A program made the position numbers and the translations under genes. The notes under the pieces were generated by a model. It saw nothing but the letters and a program-made list of their open reading frames with translations. It ran no database searches and was not told the origin of the DNA. From JAPOUP01 sp965203255 (GTDB taxonomy: Bacteria; Pseudomonadota; Alphaproteobacteria; Rhodobacterales; Rhodobacteraceae): 64,000 bases of DNA. Positions within the stretch are counted from its first letter, which is position 1. The number at the start of each line of letters is the position of its first letter. The stretch lies in NCBI GenBank assembly GCA_965203255.1, contig OZ241882.1:2604001-2668000 (forward strand). Reading direction: 5' to 3'. Positions 40,681 through 49,772 of this stretch are shown here, one piece after another.

Positions 40681-41368
40681 CCGCCAAATTCGGTCAACGA
40701 TCCCGTGCGCCTTGTCGGGAAGAAACTTACACAGCAAAATCTTCATGAAAATCCACGCTCCAGACCATGCGCCCTCCTCTGTTCCTGGATTCGTCCACGA
40801 CGGCATGTTCATGCCCGCTCCGCCAGTATGCATCATAAAGCCTAGGCATGCAAATGCATATTCTGGGATGGGTGTAGCCCAGATTGGCCCAGTGACATCA
40901 TAGCTGTTCAAAAACGACATCGGTCAGAACTTTCCGCGAACGAACTCTTTACAGTTTACCGTGATCGTATATCTGCTAGGGTTTTCGGCATACGAAGTGT
41001 GGGGAGACCGGCGTTTGGATCAGGATTTGGGAGATGGCGTGCTAGCCGAAGGGTGAAGCCTGACGCTTTCGGAGCGCGAGTTGGTTGCGGCCAAGTCGCA
41101 TTCGGCTCGCCCGGGGTCGATTAAGGCTCAGTGCTAAATCCTACGAGCCTCTTGCACAATTATCGCGGTTCGGGCGGCCGCGGCAAGACTTTGGGTTCCG
41201 CCACGGTCCCGACACCAGAACTGACGGGTGCCCGGGGCGTTTCCATCGACTTAGATGTGGCGGAATGCCGCAGATGGTGGCCCATCGGGCGCCGTCCGCG
41301 CATGGCTGGCCGCGCCGGCCCCTCCGGGGCGGCGTCCGCGGCGTCCGGTGCTGCCACGGCTGGCGGTG
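40681..41368. other. No recognisable gene
   Basis: Contains a solitary family 2 MITE-like end (GGTGTAGCCCAGATTGG near 40869) and lower-GC sequence from about 40680 to 41130, then GC-rich sequence leading into the DDE transposase remnant. Confidence 0.35.
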
Positions 41369-42306
41369 TCAGATGGTGAGCCGCATCAGCTGCCCGCCCG
41401 TCAGGGCCAGCGCACCGAGGAACAGGTGGCAGGCGACCCTGGCGTGCCCCCTGACGCGGACGTGCGGGGCGCCGTACGGGCCCTTCAGGGCGGAGTTCAC
41501 GCGTTCCACGCCGGGCGCTGCCGGCAGCGGACGCGGTCGTGGCGGATGTGGCCCGCTTTCCGCTGCGCCAGCGCCTCCCTGGCGAGGCGCTCCTTCAGCG
41601 CCGCGTCGCGGCGGGGGTTGGTGTCGGTGACCGCCACGCGCCCCATGAGGCAGGCGTGGAACCCGATCTCCAGGGAACCGTGGCCGCGTCCATGAGCTCG
41701 TGGCAGTGGTCCACCCGCAGCGCCGTCATCCCCGGCAGCGGGATGGCGGCCTGGCTGTCGCGCGGCGAAGCGGAGGTCAGGATGCAGCTGACGGGGACGT
41801 CGCCATCGGCGGCGTCGATATGGGGCCTGTACCCCCTCCAGCTCTCTTTGTACCCCTTCGCGTTGCGCTTCGTGCCGGTGTCGCAGGCCTTCGGCAGCCC
41901 GTCGGCCATCCCCTCCGCGGTCATCCCGTCCGGCGGCCGCCGCTCCAGCCGGGTCGGCTCCTTCGGGACCTCCTCCCCCTTCCTCGGGCGTCCGCGCTTT
42001 CGCTTCGGCCGCTCCTCCGGCTTCGGGGCCGGCCTCTCCCGCCCGACGATCGCCGTGGAGTCCCGCGATATGTGCCCGACGACCGAGCCGGAATAGGCGG
42101 CGCGGACCAGCGCCCTTGCGGTCGGCGGAAGGGTTGCCGACGCCCCCGTGGCTGTGGTGCACGTGCCTCTCGACCTCCACCAGGTCCAGGACGGCGACGG
42201 ACCTGCCGTGCCTCACGCCCAGCGGGCCGACCTCCCCGGCGAGGGACGGCGGAAGTTCCCCCTGGAAGTGCCGCCAGGCATCTGATGGACGCGGACGCAG
42301 GGACAT
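41369..42306 (-). pseudogene. DDE transposase remnant (IS4/IS5-like superfamily)
   Basis: Minus-strand pieces in alternating frames: MSLRPRPSDAWRHFQGELPPSLAGEVGPLGVRHGRSVAVLDLV, VGNPSADRKGA, then CDTGTKRNAKGYKESWRGYRPHIDAADGDVPVSCILTSASPRDSQAAIPLPGM, VAVTDTNPRRDAALKERLAREAL and a C-terminus HVRVRG...ALTGGQLMRLTI before TGA at 41369-41371. The order matches a DDE transposase whose catalytic Asp lies in HIDAADG. Several frameshifts are present. Confidence 0.7.
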
Positions 42307-42449
42307 GGAGCCGTCTCCCTGCATGTTGTGGTCTTGGCACCTGCTTCATACCAGAGGGACGGCTCCATATCCATACCAGCAATCAGGAAAAAGCGCCCGT
42401 TTCCGAAAAAAAACCGCTTGATCGGGGAGTTCTGCAAGAAGCTCCTACG

Positions 42450-42748
42450 TTAAGCGATTTTTGCCCTCATCTTGCGCCAGATGTACTGTCCGATCAGCAA
42501 AATGTGTTCCCATCCGAGCGGTGAGATGCGCCTGAGCAGATGTTCTGGCGTGTCCAGACCCGCTCGCTTGCGCAGCATGACGGCTTTGCCGAGCTGATCC
42601 GTATTCCAGAATATGATGATCGCCGTGAGCGGATTCAGGCAGGCCAGGCGGAAATGCTGGCTTTCGGTGGTCCGGTCCCGGATCCCGCCCTGACGGCCGA
42701 TCCACAGGGCGTTCCTCAGCGCGTGGTGCGCCTCGCCCCTGTTCAACC
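42450..42748 (-). pseudogene. Tn3-family transposase C-terminal remnant
   Basis: The minus-strand frame reads LNRGEAHHALRNALWIGRQGGIRDRT, RLACLNPLTAIIIFWNTDQLGKAV and HLLRRISPLGWEHILLIGQYIW, the conserved end of Tn3 transposases (NRGE, N...IIxWNT, LSPL-EHI-xxG-Y). It is cut at 42748 by insertion sequence copy B. The rest of the Tn3 element is absent. Confidence 0.85.
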
Positions 42749-44451
42749 CAGAAATTCCCACCAGCGAGATTCCGGTCCGGTTTCGGGCGCAGCGCGGGCA
42801 TCGGCGGTGGATTCGGGCGGATTCCGGGCGTGCGGGAGCGTCCGGCGGCGTTCCGGCGGAAAGAAGGGATGTGTCGCGGGCCTGCCCTGGGGCGGCTCGG
42901 TCGGGCGTTCAGGCGCGCCCGGGCGCCCCGCCCCGCGGCGGCGACCGTCCGGACGATCCGGCGACGGCCAGGGCCACCGCCGCGTGCCCGTGGGTCAGGG
43001 CAGGGTGGAGGGTCCGCCAGTCGGGGACCGGGAAGCCGGGAAAGCACTGCCGGGTTCCCTCCCGGAGGTGCCCCGTCCGCCCCCTCGCCCCGGCGCGGCG
43101 GCGGACACCCTGCGGGAGGCGGCCCCGGTCCGGGCGGTGGGGAACGCGGGCGTCACCGTCATGGCGGGCACCGTGGTCAGGTGGCGCTTTCCGTGCCCGA
43201 AGCCGGTCCCGGAGCGGTGGCCCTGGTTCCCCAGCGTGCCGGGGTCCCGTTCCCTGTCCGCCAGCGGGAGCGGGCGGCGCGCATGGCCGGCACGGGGCGG
43301 CCGCCGTCCACGGGAAGGTCGGTGACCCAGGGGAGCCTCCGCCGTTTCCCCCCGCCCCGGTGGGCCGGGCCGTCCGGGCCGCGGTGGCGCCCCGCGATGC
43401 GTTTCCTTCTGGTGACCGTCTCCCGGCATCCGGTGACGCTGGCCCCGATGTCGGGACGGGAGGCGCTGGCCGGCGCGCCGTTCAGGCAGCGCAGTTCGTG
43501 CAGGGCGCCGTCGGCGTCGGTGGACCGGGCCGCGCGGGTGCCGGGGCTGGCGAACGGCGGCGCGTGGCCGCCGGGTTCCGCGCCGGGGACGGAGCGGAGG
43601 CCGTGCCGCCGCAGGCGGGCGATGCGGGGTCCGTTGGACGCGGGGCCGTTCCTGCGGGACGATGGCCTTCAGGCGCCGACGCTCCCGCCGGAGGCCGTCG
43701 ACGGAACGCGCCGCGGCGTTGCGCCCGCAGCCGTTCCTCCTGTCCCCGCCGGTCCTGGCGACCGGCTCCGGGGCCGGCGGCGGCGCCTCCCGGCGGTCGG
43801 GATGGCGGGCATGCTGTGGGAGTGGCCCTTCGACCCGTCACTGTGGCTGGCGAGGCGGCAGTGGTGGCGGTGGACGGATTTCGGGCCGGGTGGCCGGCGC
43901 CGTCGACCGGGATCAGGCGGTGGCCGTCGAAAGCCGGCTGGCCCTCCAGCGCCCCGCCGCGCCGCAGCCCTGCGGACAGGGTCCTGAAGGCCGGTGGCGG
44001 CTGCCTGGGGCCGGCCGTGCCGGGGCGCCTGCGCATGGGGGGCGCAGGGCGCCGCCGCGGTCCCGGACAGCGTCCGGAGGTTCCCGCGGACGATGGCGTC
44101 CCTGCGGCTGTCCCTGCCGGACCGCGGGAGCGACGGATGCTTCAGCGGGAACATCGCAAACGCCGGCATGAGGTGGTCCCCAGGGCCGGACCGCCGCCCG
44201 TCCACCGGACCGGCGGTCCCGCCGAAGCATTCCGCCAGCGCCCCGACCGGCCCGGGCCTGCCGGGGTCCTTCCGGAACCGCATCGTCCCAGCTCCCGTCA
44301 GTGAGGCCATCAGGGATGCGGCAAGGGCCCCAGCCCATGATGTCCAGAGGATTCCGGGCGGTTTCCGTCCACCGGGAAGGAAAAGTCCACGAAACCCGGA
44401 TCACGGAAGCCCATGGAATACGGGGTCCGGAAGGGATGGTGGGAATTGCTG
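42749..44451 (-). mobile_element. Insertion sequence copy B (ISNCY-like), decayed transposase
   Basis: Same ends (CAGAAATTCCCACCAGCG and inverted CAGCAATTCCCACCA) and same orientation as copy A, with nearly identical sequence. It retains about 27 bp near 43547 lost in copy A and has its own small differences near 43650 and 43790. The same frame changes occur in the transposase as in copy A, so both descend from an already broken copy, or exchanged sequence after decay. Confidence 0.75.
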
Positions 44452-44594
44452 TCCCCGTGGAACGCCCCTTCATCGGTAGCAAGCTCAAACGATTCCTTCA
44501 TGGTGCTGAATTCGACCGAGATGTCATTGCGCATCCTGCCGGATGCCTTGCCTAACCCCTTGAAGATGACGTCGAAACGCGTTTCTCCGGACAT
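44452..44594 (-). pseudogene. OsmC-family protein, N-terminal part
   Basis: It starts with ATG at 44594 behind AGGGA: MSGETRFDVIFKGLGKASG, RMRNDISVEFSTM, ESFELATDEGAFHG, then it hits the composite element. The continuation (GGEGSAPLPLALF...) is at 35470-35119, 8.98 kb away. Joined across the 9-bp duplication the product would be about 161 residues, a normal size for this family. No stop or frameshift exists in either half. Confidence 0.85.
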
Positions 44595-44682
44595 TCCCTT
44601 TCAACTCCATTCTTCATTGACATCGCCCGATAACTAATTCTTCACTCGGTAGGCGGACAAGGACAAATTGGATGGAGGTTCC

Positions 44683-45639
44683 ATGGCAAGGCTCACGCGT
44701 GAGGAAATCTATCGGACGGCAAAGGAACTGTCGAATCACGGGCGCTGGGGACCCGATGATCAGATTGGAACACTGAACAATGTTTCGGCGGAAGATATCG
44801 TAAACGCGGCCAAATTGATTCGTAAGGGAAAGACGTTCGCTTTAGGTCTTGATCTAAAGGAAAAGATTCAGTCAGGACTCTTTGGAGGGCGCTGGAACCT
44901 CATTCACCAGATGCTGGCGACAGGAACCGACGCGGTAAATGGGGAGCAGGACGGCGACGGCAAAGCCTATCTGCGTTACGCAGACGATGCGATCAATGTC
45001 CCGTGCCAAGGCTCCACCCAATGGGATGCGCTCTGCCACATATTTCTGGATGACAGGATGTACAATGGCTATCCCGCAAAGGATGTGACCGTAAACGGCG
45101 CGAAACGTCTCGGCATTGAGCATGTCCGCGACAAAATGGTCGGACGTGGCGTTCTTCTCGACATTGCTAGATGGAAGGGAGTGGATAGCCTTGACGACGG
45201 ATACCCGATCACGAACGCCGATCTCGATGCATGCGCGGAAGCCCAGGGTCTGGAGGTGCGAAAGGGGGACTTCGTGATCGTACGGACCGGCCATCAGGAA
45301 CGCTGTCTGGCCGCGGGCGATTGGACAGGTTACGCTGGCGGCGACGCTCCGGGACTCGCATTCGAGACCGCCCATTGGATCAGGAACAGGGATATCGCGG
45401 CTATCTGTGCCGACACTTGGGGCTGCGAGGTTCGGCCGAACGAAACTGACGAAGCCAACCAGCCATGGCACTGGGTTGTGATCCCGGCGATCGGTATTTC
45501 AATGGGGGAGATTTTCTATTTGAAGGAACTCGCGATAGATTGCGCTGAAGACAGAGTCTACGAGTTTTTCTTCTCCGCTCCTCCCCTGAACATCCCTGGT
45601 GCCGCGGGTTCACCGATCAATCCGCAGGCCATCAAATGA
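44683..45639 (+). CDS. Cyclase-family (kynurenine formamidase-like) hydrolase
   Basis: A 318-residue protein from the ATG at 44683 (GGAGG six bases upstream; the open frame begins earlier at a TTG). Family motifs: GRWGPDDQIGTLNNVS near the N-terminus, STQWDALCHIF (HxxxD-type metal site region, here with D and H), RGVLLDIARWKG, GDFVIVRTGHQ and ICADTWGCEVRPNE. These Mn/Zn hydrolases open amide or lactone bonds. It overlaps the next gene by 4 bp. With the GST, FAD monooxygenase, cupin and metallo-hydrolase nearby it suggests a ring-degradation pathway; the substrate is unknown. Confidence 0.85.
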   Translation: MARLTREEIYRTAKELSNHGRWGPDDQIGTLNNVSAEDIVNAAKLIRKGKTFALGLDLKEKIQSGLFGGRWNLIHQMLATGTDAVNGEQDGDGKAYLRYADDAINVPCQGSTQWDALCHIFLDDRMYNGYPAKDVTVNGAKRLGIEHVRDKMVGRGVLLDIARWKGVDSLDDGYPITNADLDACAEAQGLEVRKGDFVIVRTGHQERCLAAGDWTGYAGGDAPGLAFETAHWIRNRDIAAICADTWGCEVRPNETDEANQPWHWVVIPAIGISMGEIFYLKELAIDCAEDRVYEFFFSAPPLNIPGAAGSPINPQAIK

Positions 45640-46253
45640 CACCGCTTCTATGGGGCCGAGCGAGTTCGGTAAATGTTCAGAAGGTCATGTGGGCACTGGC
45701 CGAACTTGGCGTTGTCCATGAGCGTATCGATGCAGGTTGGACCTACGGGCACACGGACACGGATGAATTCGCGTCAATGAACCCGAACCGTAGAGTGCCG
45801 GTCTGGCAGGAAGATGGGCTGACCCTCTGGGAGAGCCACGCCATCGTCAGGCATCTTCTTTCCCGGCACTCCGGTAACGTCACGTCCAGACCTATTGCGG
45901 ATCAGTGGATGGAGTTCACGACTTCAACCCTACAGCCGGCGCTCATCGGCGTCTTCTGGCAATGCGTGCGAACACCTCAGGCCGAGCGTTCGGCACAGTC
46001 GCTTGCGCGCCATGCGAGTTCACTGAACGCCGCTCTCGGGATTTTGGATGGCCGGCTTTCCGAGAAAGACTGGCTGGACGGGAGCGCGATTTCGGGAGCT
46101 GAGTTCGCTGCTGGCTCGCTCATGTACCGGGTGTTCGATCTCGAATGGCCGAGAGCCGAATTCCTTGCGGTTGAGGCATGGTATAGAAGGCTCGCCGAGC
46201 GGGACGCATATCGGAATACGGTGATGGTATCCTACGAGGAGTTGCGTGCCTGA
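45636..46253 (+). CDS. Glutathione S-transferase
   Basis: 205 residues, ATGA overlap with the cyclase gene. The N-terminal thioredoxin-like domain has LLWGRASSVNVQKVMWALAELGV (catalytic Ser/Asn area), MNPNRRVPVWQEDGLTLWESHAIVRHLL (cis-Pro in RRVPV and the ES glutathione-binding pair), followed by the all-helical domain. Co-translation with the cyclase suggests it processes the same metabolite, for example a maleyl-type isomerisation or thiol removal; that is inference. Confidence 0.9.
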   Translation: MTPLLWGRASSVNVQKVMWALAELGVVHERIDAGWTYGHTDTDEFASMNPNRRVPVWQEDGLTLWESHAIVRHLLSRHSGNVTSRPIADQWMEFTTSTLQPALIGVFWQCVRTPQAERSAQSLARHASSLNAALGILDGRLSEKDWLDGSAISGAEFAAGSLMYRVFDLEWPRAEFLAVEAWYRRLAERDAYRNTVMVSYEELRA

Positions 46254-47452
46254 GTTCTGAGTAAGGGCGGTACCACGGCGGTCTCGTGCATGATTGCCTC
46301 TATTTTCGGATTGCTGCGACCGTCCAGGTTTTCATTCCGGTCGCAGTCGAAGATCAGGCGACCAAGCCAGCGTGAGGTCTCATACGCCGTCCGGGCGGCA
46401 CTGGTCCGATCTTTGGAGTAGGCATGGAGGCCATCGGGGATCCGGACTCCGTCAAGGCACTCCGCCAGCGTGGTTGCGTCAACCGCCGCCTTGGTGACTC
46501 CCATGCCTACATGGGGACGGGCGACGCAGGCTGCGTCTCCTACCAACGCTACCCGGCCCGTTGCCATTTCAGGCGACAGGTGATCGTAGACAGGCGTGAA
46601 GAACGGCCTTTCACTGACTTCGAGTATGTCGTTGAAAGGAGTTGGCAGACGGGACCAAGCATCGCTCCGCATCCGACTCAGTACATCAGGCCGTACCATT
46701 GGTGGTGGTATGGTGACAGCATGCCGGTTTCCCTCGGTGTCCGTCAGCATGTCAAGCAGGTCTTTGTCTGGAACCTCCGAATACCAGACAAAGTTATAGC
46801 GAAGATGCCCAGGGCGAAAGTCGTTGCCCGGCCCTGCGATTGGGTAGCCTATGATTTGGGTGCCATTTGGAACGAAGAATCCAAAGGTATGGAATAAGTC
46901 GTCTCGGACGGAGTTGGGCAGATCGGCCTCGGCTGCCAGTGTTCGCCAGACAACATAGCCCGAGTATTCCGGCCTTACCTTGGGCAGCATCTGCGCCCGG
47001 ATGGCTGACCGGAAACCGTCAGCTCCGATCAGTATGTCGCCCAACACTCGACGCCCGCCGGACAGTGTGAGTTCGATCGAGTTCTCCCGCTCCCGATAGC
47101 CAATAGCCTCGCGGCCGGTCAGATATTTGCCTTCAGGGACCAGTGAACGGAGGATCTGGTATACGCGATTCCAGGAGGTGACCAATTGATGGAAACCAAA
47201 CGAGTGGACGCGGCGTCCGCTCAGGTCGTAGGCTACACGTTCCTGTACCTCGATACCGAGCCGATTGGTCTCGGCCCCTACGGCATTCAGCGCAGACAGC
47301 ATTTCAGGGTGAGTGACGATTCCGGCACCACGGCCCGCAAGTTCCGTTGACGAGCGTTCGAAGACCTCAATTTCCCATCCATTCTTCTGGAGGGCCGCAG
47401 CGGTGAACAGACCGGAGATTGAGCCGCCGCAGATTAGTGCTTTGCCTGACAT
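46232..47452 (-). CDS. FAD-dependent monooxygenase (aromatic-ring hydroxylase type)
   Basis: A 406-residue group A flavoprotein. The Rossmann motif is KALICGGSISGLFTAAALQKNGWEIEVFER (residues 4-33), the DG-type motif is GDILIGADGFRSAIRAQML, and the second FAD contact is RVALVGDAACVARPHVGMGVTKAAVDA. Similarity in length and layout is to 2,6-dihydroxypyridine or 6-hydroxynicotinate monooxygenases, which act in N-heterocycle breakdown. It converges with the GST gene; their 3' ends overlap by 22 bp. The cupin gene lies 23 bp upstream on the same strand. Confidence 0.9.
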   Translation of the reverse strand: MSGKALICGGSISGLFTAAALQKNGWEIEVFERSSTELAGRGAGIVTHPEMLSALNAVGAETNRLGIEVQERVAYDLSGRRVHSFGFHQLVTSWNRVYQILRSLVPEGKYLTGREAIGYRERENSIELTLSGGRRVLGDILIGADGFRSAIRAQMLPKVRPEYSGYVVWRTLAAEADLPNSVRDDLFHTFGFFVPNGTQIIGYPIAGPGNDFRPGHLRYNFVWYSEVPDKDLLDMLTDTEGNRHAVTIPPPMVRPDVLSRMRSDAWSRLPTPFNDILEVSERPFFTPVYDHLSPEMATGRVALVGDAACVARPHVGMGVTKAAVDATTLAECLDGVRIPDGLHAYSKDRTSAARTAYETSRWLGRLIFDCDRNENLDGRSNPKIEAIMHETAVVPPLLRTQARNSS

Positions 47453-47475
47453 GGCGCAGCGACGCCCAGCCGGCG

Positions 47476-47937
47476 TTAGCCGCTCCGGGCCAATCTCGCG
47501 CAGTCAGGGACAGGCAGTTCCGCACCGGGATTTGACAGGTGTTCGACGGTTATGAATTTCAGTTCGGTTTCTCCGATGTTTTCCAGCGAATGAAGCATGT
47601 ATTCGCCGGGACCATAATGATAGTGCTGCGTCTGGCCCTTTGAATAAGTGGATTCGGCGATGCGGCCGTCAGAGAAGTAGGTGAGGGCACGTCCTGGTGC
47701 CAATGCGCTCCAGAAGTACGGATTCACATGGCGATGGAACCCGCAGCGCTCTCCGGGGGCGATGTCAAGATGCCAAACCCTGAGCTCCCTGGTTTCGCTC
47801 ACCAGAACTGAACCGACGCAGCCATTCATCTGCCTGTCGAGCATTTCGCGGTAGATTTCCTCTGGCCAATCCGCGAAGGCTGCTGGGTCTGTCGCGGTTT
47901 CAATATGATCGCTGATTATGCCGTTTTCCATCTGCAT
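47476..47937 (-). CDS. Cupin-domain protein
   Basis: 153 residues; the ATG at 47937 follows GGAGGCAGGGA. Cupin motif 1 is present as LDIAPGERCGFHRHVNPYFWSALAPGRALTYF, with the two His of HRH, and motif 2 is around GQTQHYHYGPGEYMLHSLENIGETELKFITVEH. A metal site is likely. It probably forms an operon with the FAD monooxygenase and may act as a dioxygenase, isomerase or decarboxylase of the same pathway. Confidence 0.85.
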   Translation of the reverse strand: MQMENGIISDHIETATDPAAFADWPEEIYREMLDRQMNGCVGSVLVSETRELRVWHLDIAPGERCGFHRHVNPYFWSALAPGRALTYFSDGRIAESTYSKGQTQHYHYGPGEYMLHSLENIGETELKFITVEHLSNPGAELPVPDCARLARSG

Positions 47938-48488
47938 TCCCTGCCTCCACTACAGCCGTAGGTGCGCCGCAATTGCCGACATGGAGAATAGCGGGATATC
48001 TGGTCTCCCGCAACGGGAGGCCGTTCGTTGGTCGGAAGGTTTGTGCGTCAAGACAACGCGAAGTTTGAATTTCGCGTTCTCCCGATACCGTCAATCCCGA
48101 ACCACTTGGCAGGATCAACCGTACCATTGAGCAACAGTTCACATTGGACGCTTTGCCTGTCGACCCCGTGAGAGCGCCGCAGTCAGGGAAACGAACATCG
48201 GCAAGAGACAAAAACAGTCGGTCAATGCCCGGTTCTGAGCAGCGATCGGTGACGTTCGCATGGCGATAGGAAGGCAGCGAACAAAACGTCGGAAGGGTTA
48301 ATGAATTTCTGGATGTCCGGTTCCGGTTTGGGCATTTTGGCTGTCTTGTCAATTGGAGGCCGATGGTTTCGAACGGATGCACATAGCCAAAGCGAACAGG
48401 AAGCCGGTCACATCCAGCGGCCTACGACTTGCGATTTGTGGATGAATGAACGAACATCGCCTCATTCAATCGCTCCAAGGGAAGAGTC
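47938..48488. other. Intergenic region between divergent cupin and metallo-hydrolase genes
   Basis: About 0.55 kb of lower-GC DNA. It should hold both divergent promoters. I see no operator-like inverted repeat that I trust and no gene. Confidence 0.4.
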
Positions 48489-49361
48489 ATGCTAGAACCA
48501 GTCCGCCCGGTCTTACAACGGTTCACTTTCGGCGAGACCACGGTGACAACTGTTTTGGATGGCACGCATGTTCGCAGGCCGCTGAACCCTCCGTTCGCTA
48601 TGGACAAGGATGATTCGGAACTGCAGGAAATCGGCAGGGCCAATCGGTTGCCTTGGGACCGCTTTGAGAACAGTTACACGCCGACGCTGATAGAGGTTGG
48701 AGGTGAATTGGTGTTGGTGGATGTTGGCTTCGGGCAGGGCGGACGAGAGAGTGGCACCGGGCATCTGCGCGAGAGGCTGCGTGAAGTCGGTCACGAGCCG
48801 GAAGACGTATCGATCGTTGTCTTTACGCATGTTCACCCGGACCACATCCTTGGCGTGAACGAGGGCGGTGACCTCGCGTTTCCAAATGCCCGGCATATGA
48901 TCGGTCGCAGGGAGTTCGATGCATGGCGCAGCGGCGATGGAATCCCGTCTCGACGCGACGCAAACCGCCAGATGTTCATGGATCTTGTTGTTCCACTCGC
49001 TGATCGAATGACATTTCTGGAGGACGGCGACCAAGTGGCGCCTTGCCTGACAGCGGAAGCAGCATACGGACACTCTGTGGGTCATATGATGTTCAGGCTG
49101 GAAAGCGCAGGTAGGCAGCTACTGGTTTGGGGGGATGTCGCAAATCACTACGTCTATTCGGTTCAGTTTCCAGAAAGCCCAGTCGGGTTCGATGACGACA
49201 GGTCTTCCGCGGCCGCAACGAGAAAGCGCGTTCTGGAAATGGCGGCGACGGATGAACTCCAGATATGCGGCCATCACATGCCGTTTCCTTCGGTGGGCTA
49301 CATCGAGCGTTCAGGTCAAGGCTACCGGTGGGTCCCCGCCGCATATCAGCTTTGGCTCTGA
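48489..49361 (+). CDS. Metallo-beta-lactamase-fold hydrolase
   Basis: A 290-residue protein with the complete metal-binding set: THVHPDHILG (HxHxDH), GHSVGHMMF (third His), WGDVANHY (bridging Asp) and a final CGHHMPFP. SYTPTLIEVGGELVLVDVGFGQGG is the usual fold entry. Such enzymes hydrolyse lactones, thioesters or sulphate esters. It begins behind GGAAGAG and points away from the cupin-monooxygenase operon, which it could serve. Confidence 0.9.
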   Translation: MLEPVRPVLQRFTFGETTVTTVLDGTHVRRPLNPPFAMDKDDSELQEIGRANRLPWDRFENSYTPTLIEVGGELVLVDVGFGQGGRESGTGHLRERLREVGHEPEDVSIVVFTHVHPDHILGVNEGGDLAFPNARHMIGRREFDAWRSGDGIPSRRDANRQMFMDLVVPLADRMTFLEDGDQVAPCLTAEAAYGHSVGHMMFRLESAGRQLLVWGDVANHYVYSVQFPESPVGFDDDRSSAAATRKRVLEMAATDELQICGHHMPFPSVGYIERSGQGYRWVPAAYQLWL

Positions 49362-49772
49362 AGGCTCGCTGATTCAGATCTGGATTCGGACGATACGCGT
49401 GGGCTGACTTCCTGCCAGTTATGATCACGTAAACCTGTCGACAAAGGGCGATTGTCTAAATCTTCCACCGCCGTTGCGAATTCTGGACATTTGTGTCTTG
49501 CGGCTGCCCAAGATGAGCACATGCGTAAGGACACGTTGTCGGCACTCCGGAAACTTCGCCTTTCGTCAGCCACTTTCGTCGAGTTCCCCTCTACACCCAT
49601 ATGTGGAGAGCGCTGACTGGATTGGATCCCTGTCGGTAAGGAACATTCCCATCCGATCCTAGCATGGTTCGATAGATCGTGGTCCACTGGATTTGGTCCA
49701 ATTGCCGTAATTGAACCTGTGCATCTAGCCACCTGTCCATTCGATGGATAGAAGGCAACCGAAACGAATTGG
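49362..49772. other. Intergenic region upstream of hisC
   Basis: About 0.4 kb without a credible gene. It probably contains the hisC-tyrC promoter. No T-box or attenuator-like leader was seen. Confidence 0.4.

Larger units (their letters stand above)
35471..44451. mobile_element. Composite transposon-like element (8.98 kb) inserted in an osmC-like gene
   Basis: Two direct copies of a 1.7-kb insertion sequence (35471-37155 and 42749-44451) enclose 5.6 kb of unrelated cargo. The outer flanks are CCCCCGTGG (35462-35470) and TCCCCGTGG (44452-44460), a 9-bp duplication with one mismatch. The inner flanks do not match each other. Collapsing one duplication joins EGAFHG to GEGSAPLPLALFTAALVGC in one frame. 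Cargo: abiEi-like remnant, IS5 fragment, higBA-like pair, intact IS110, DDE transposase remnant and Tn3 tail. Confidence 0.8.

Noticed and set aside
40660..40920. An 86-codon minus-strand frame
   Set aside because: It spans a MITE-like end sequence, has no homology I recognise and no ribosome binding site.
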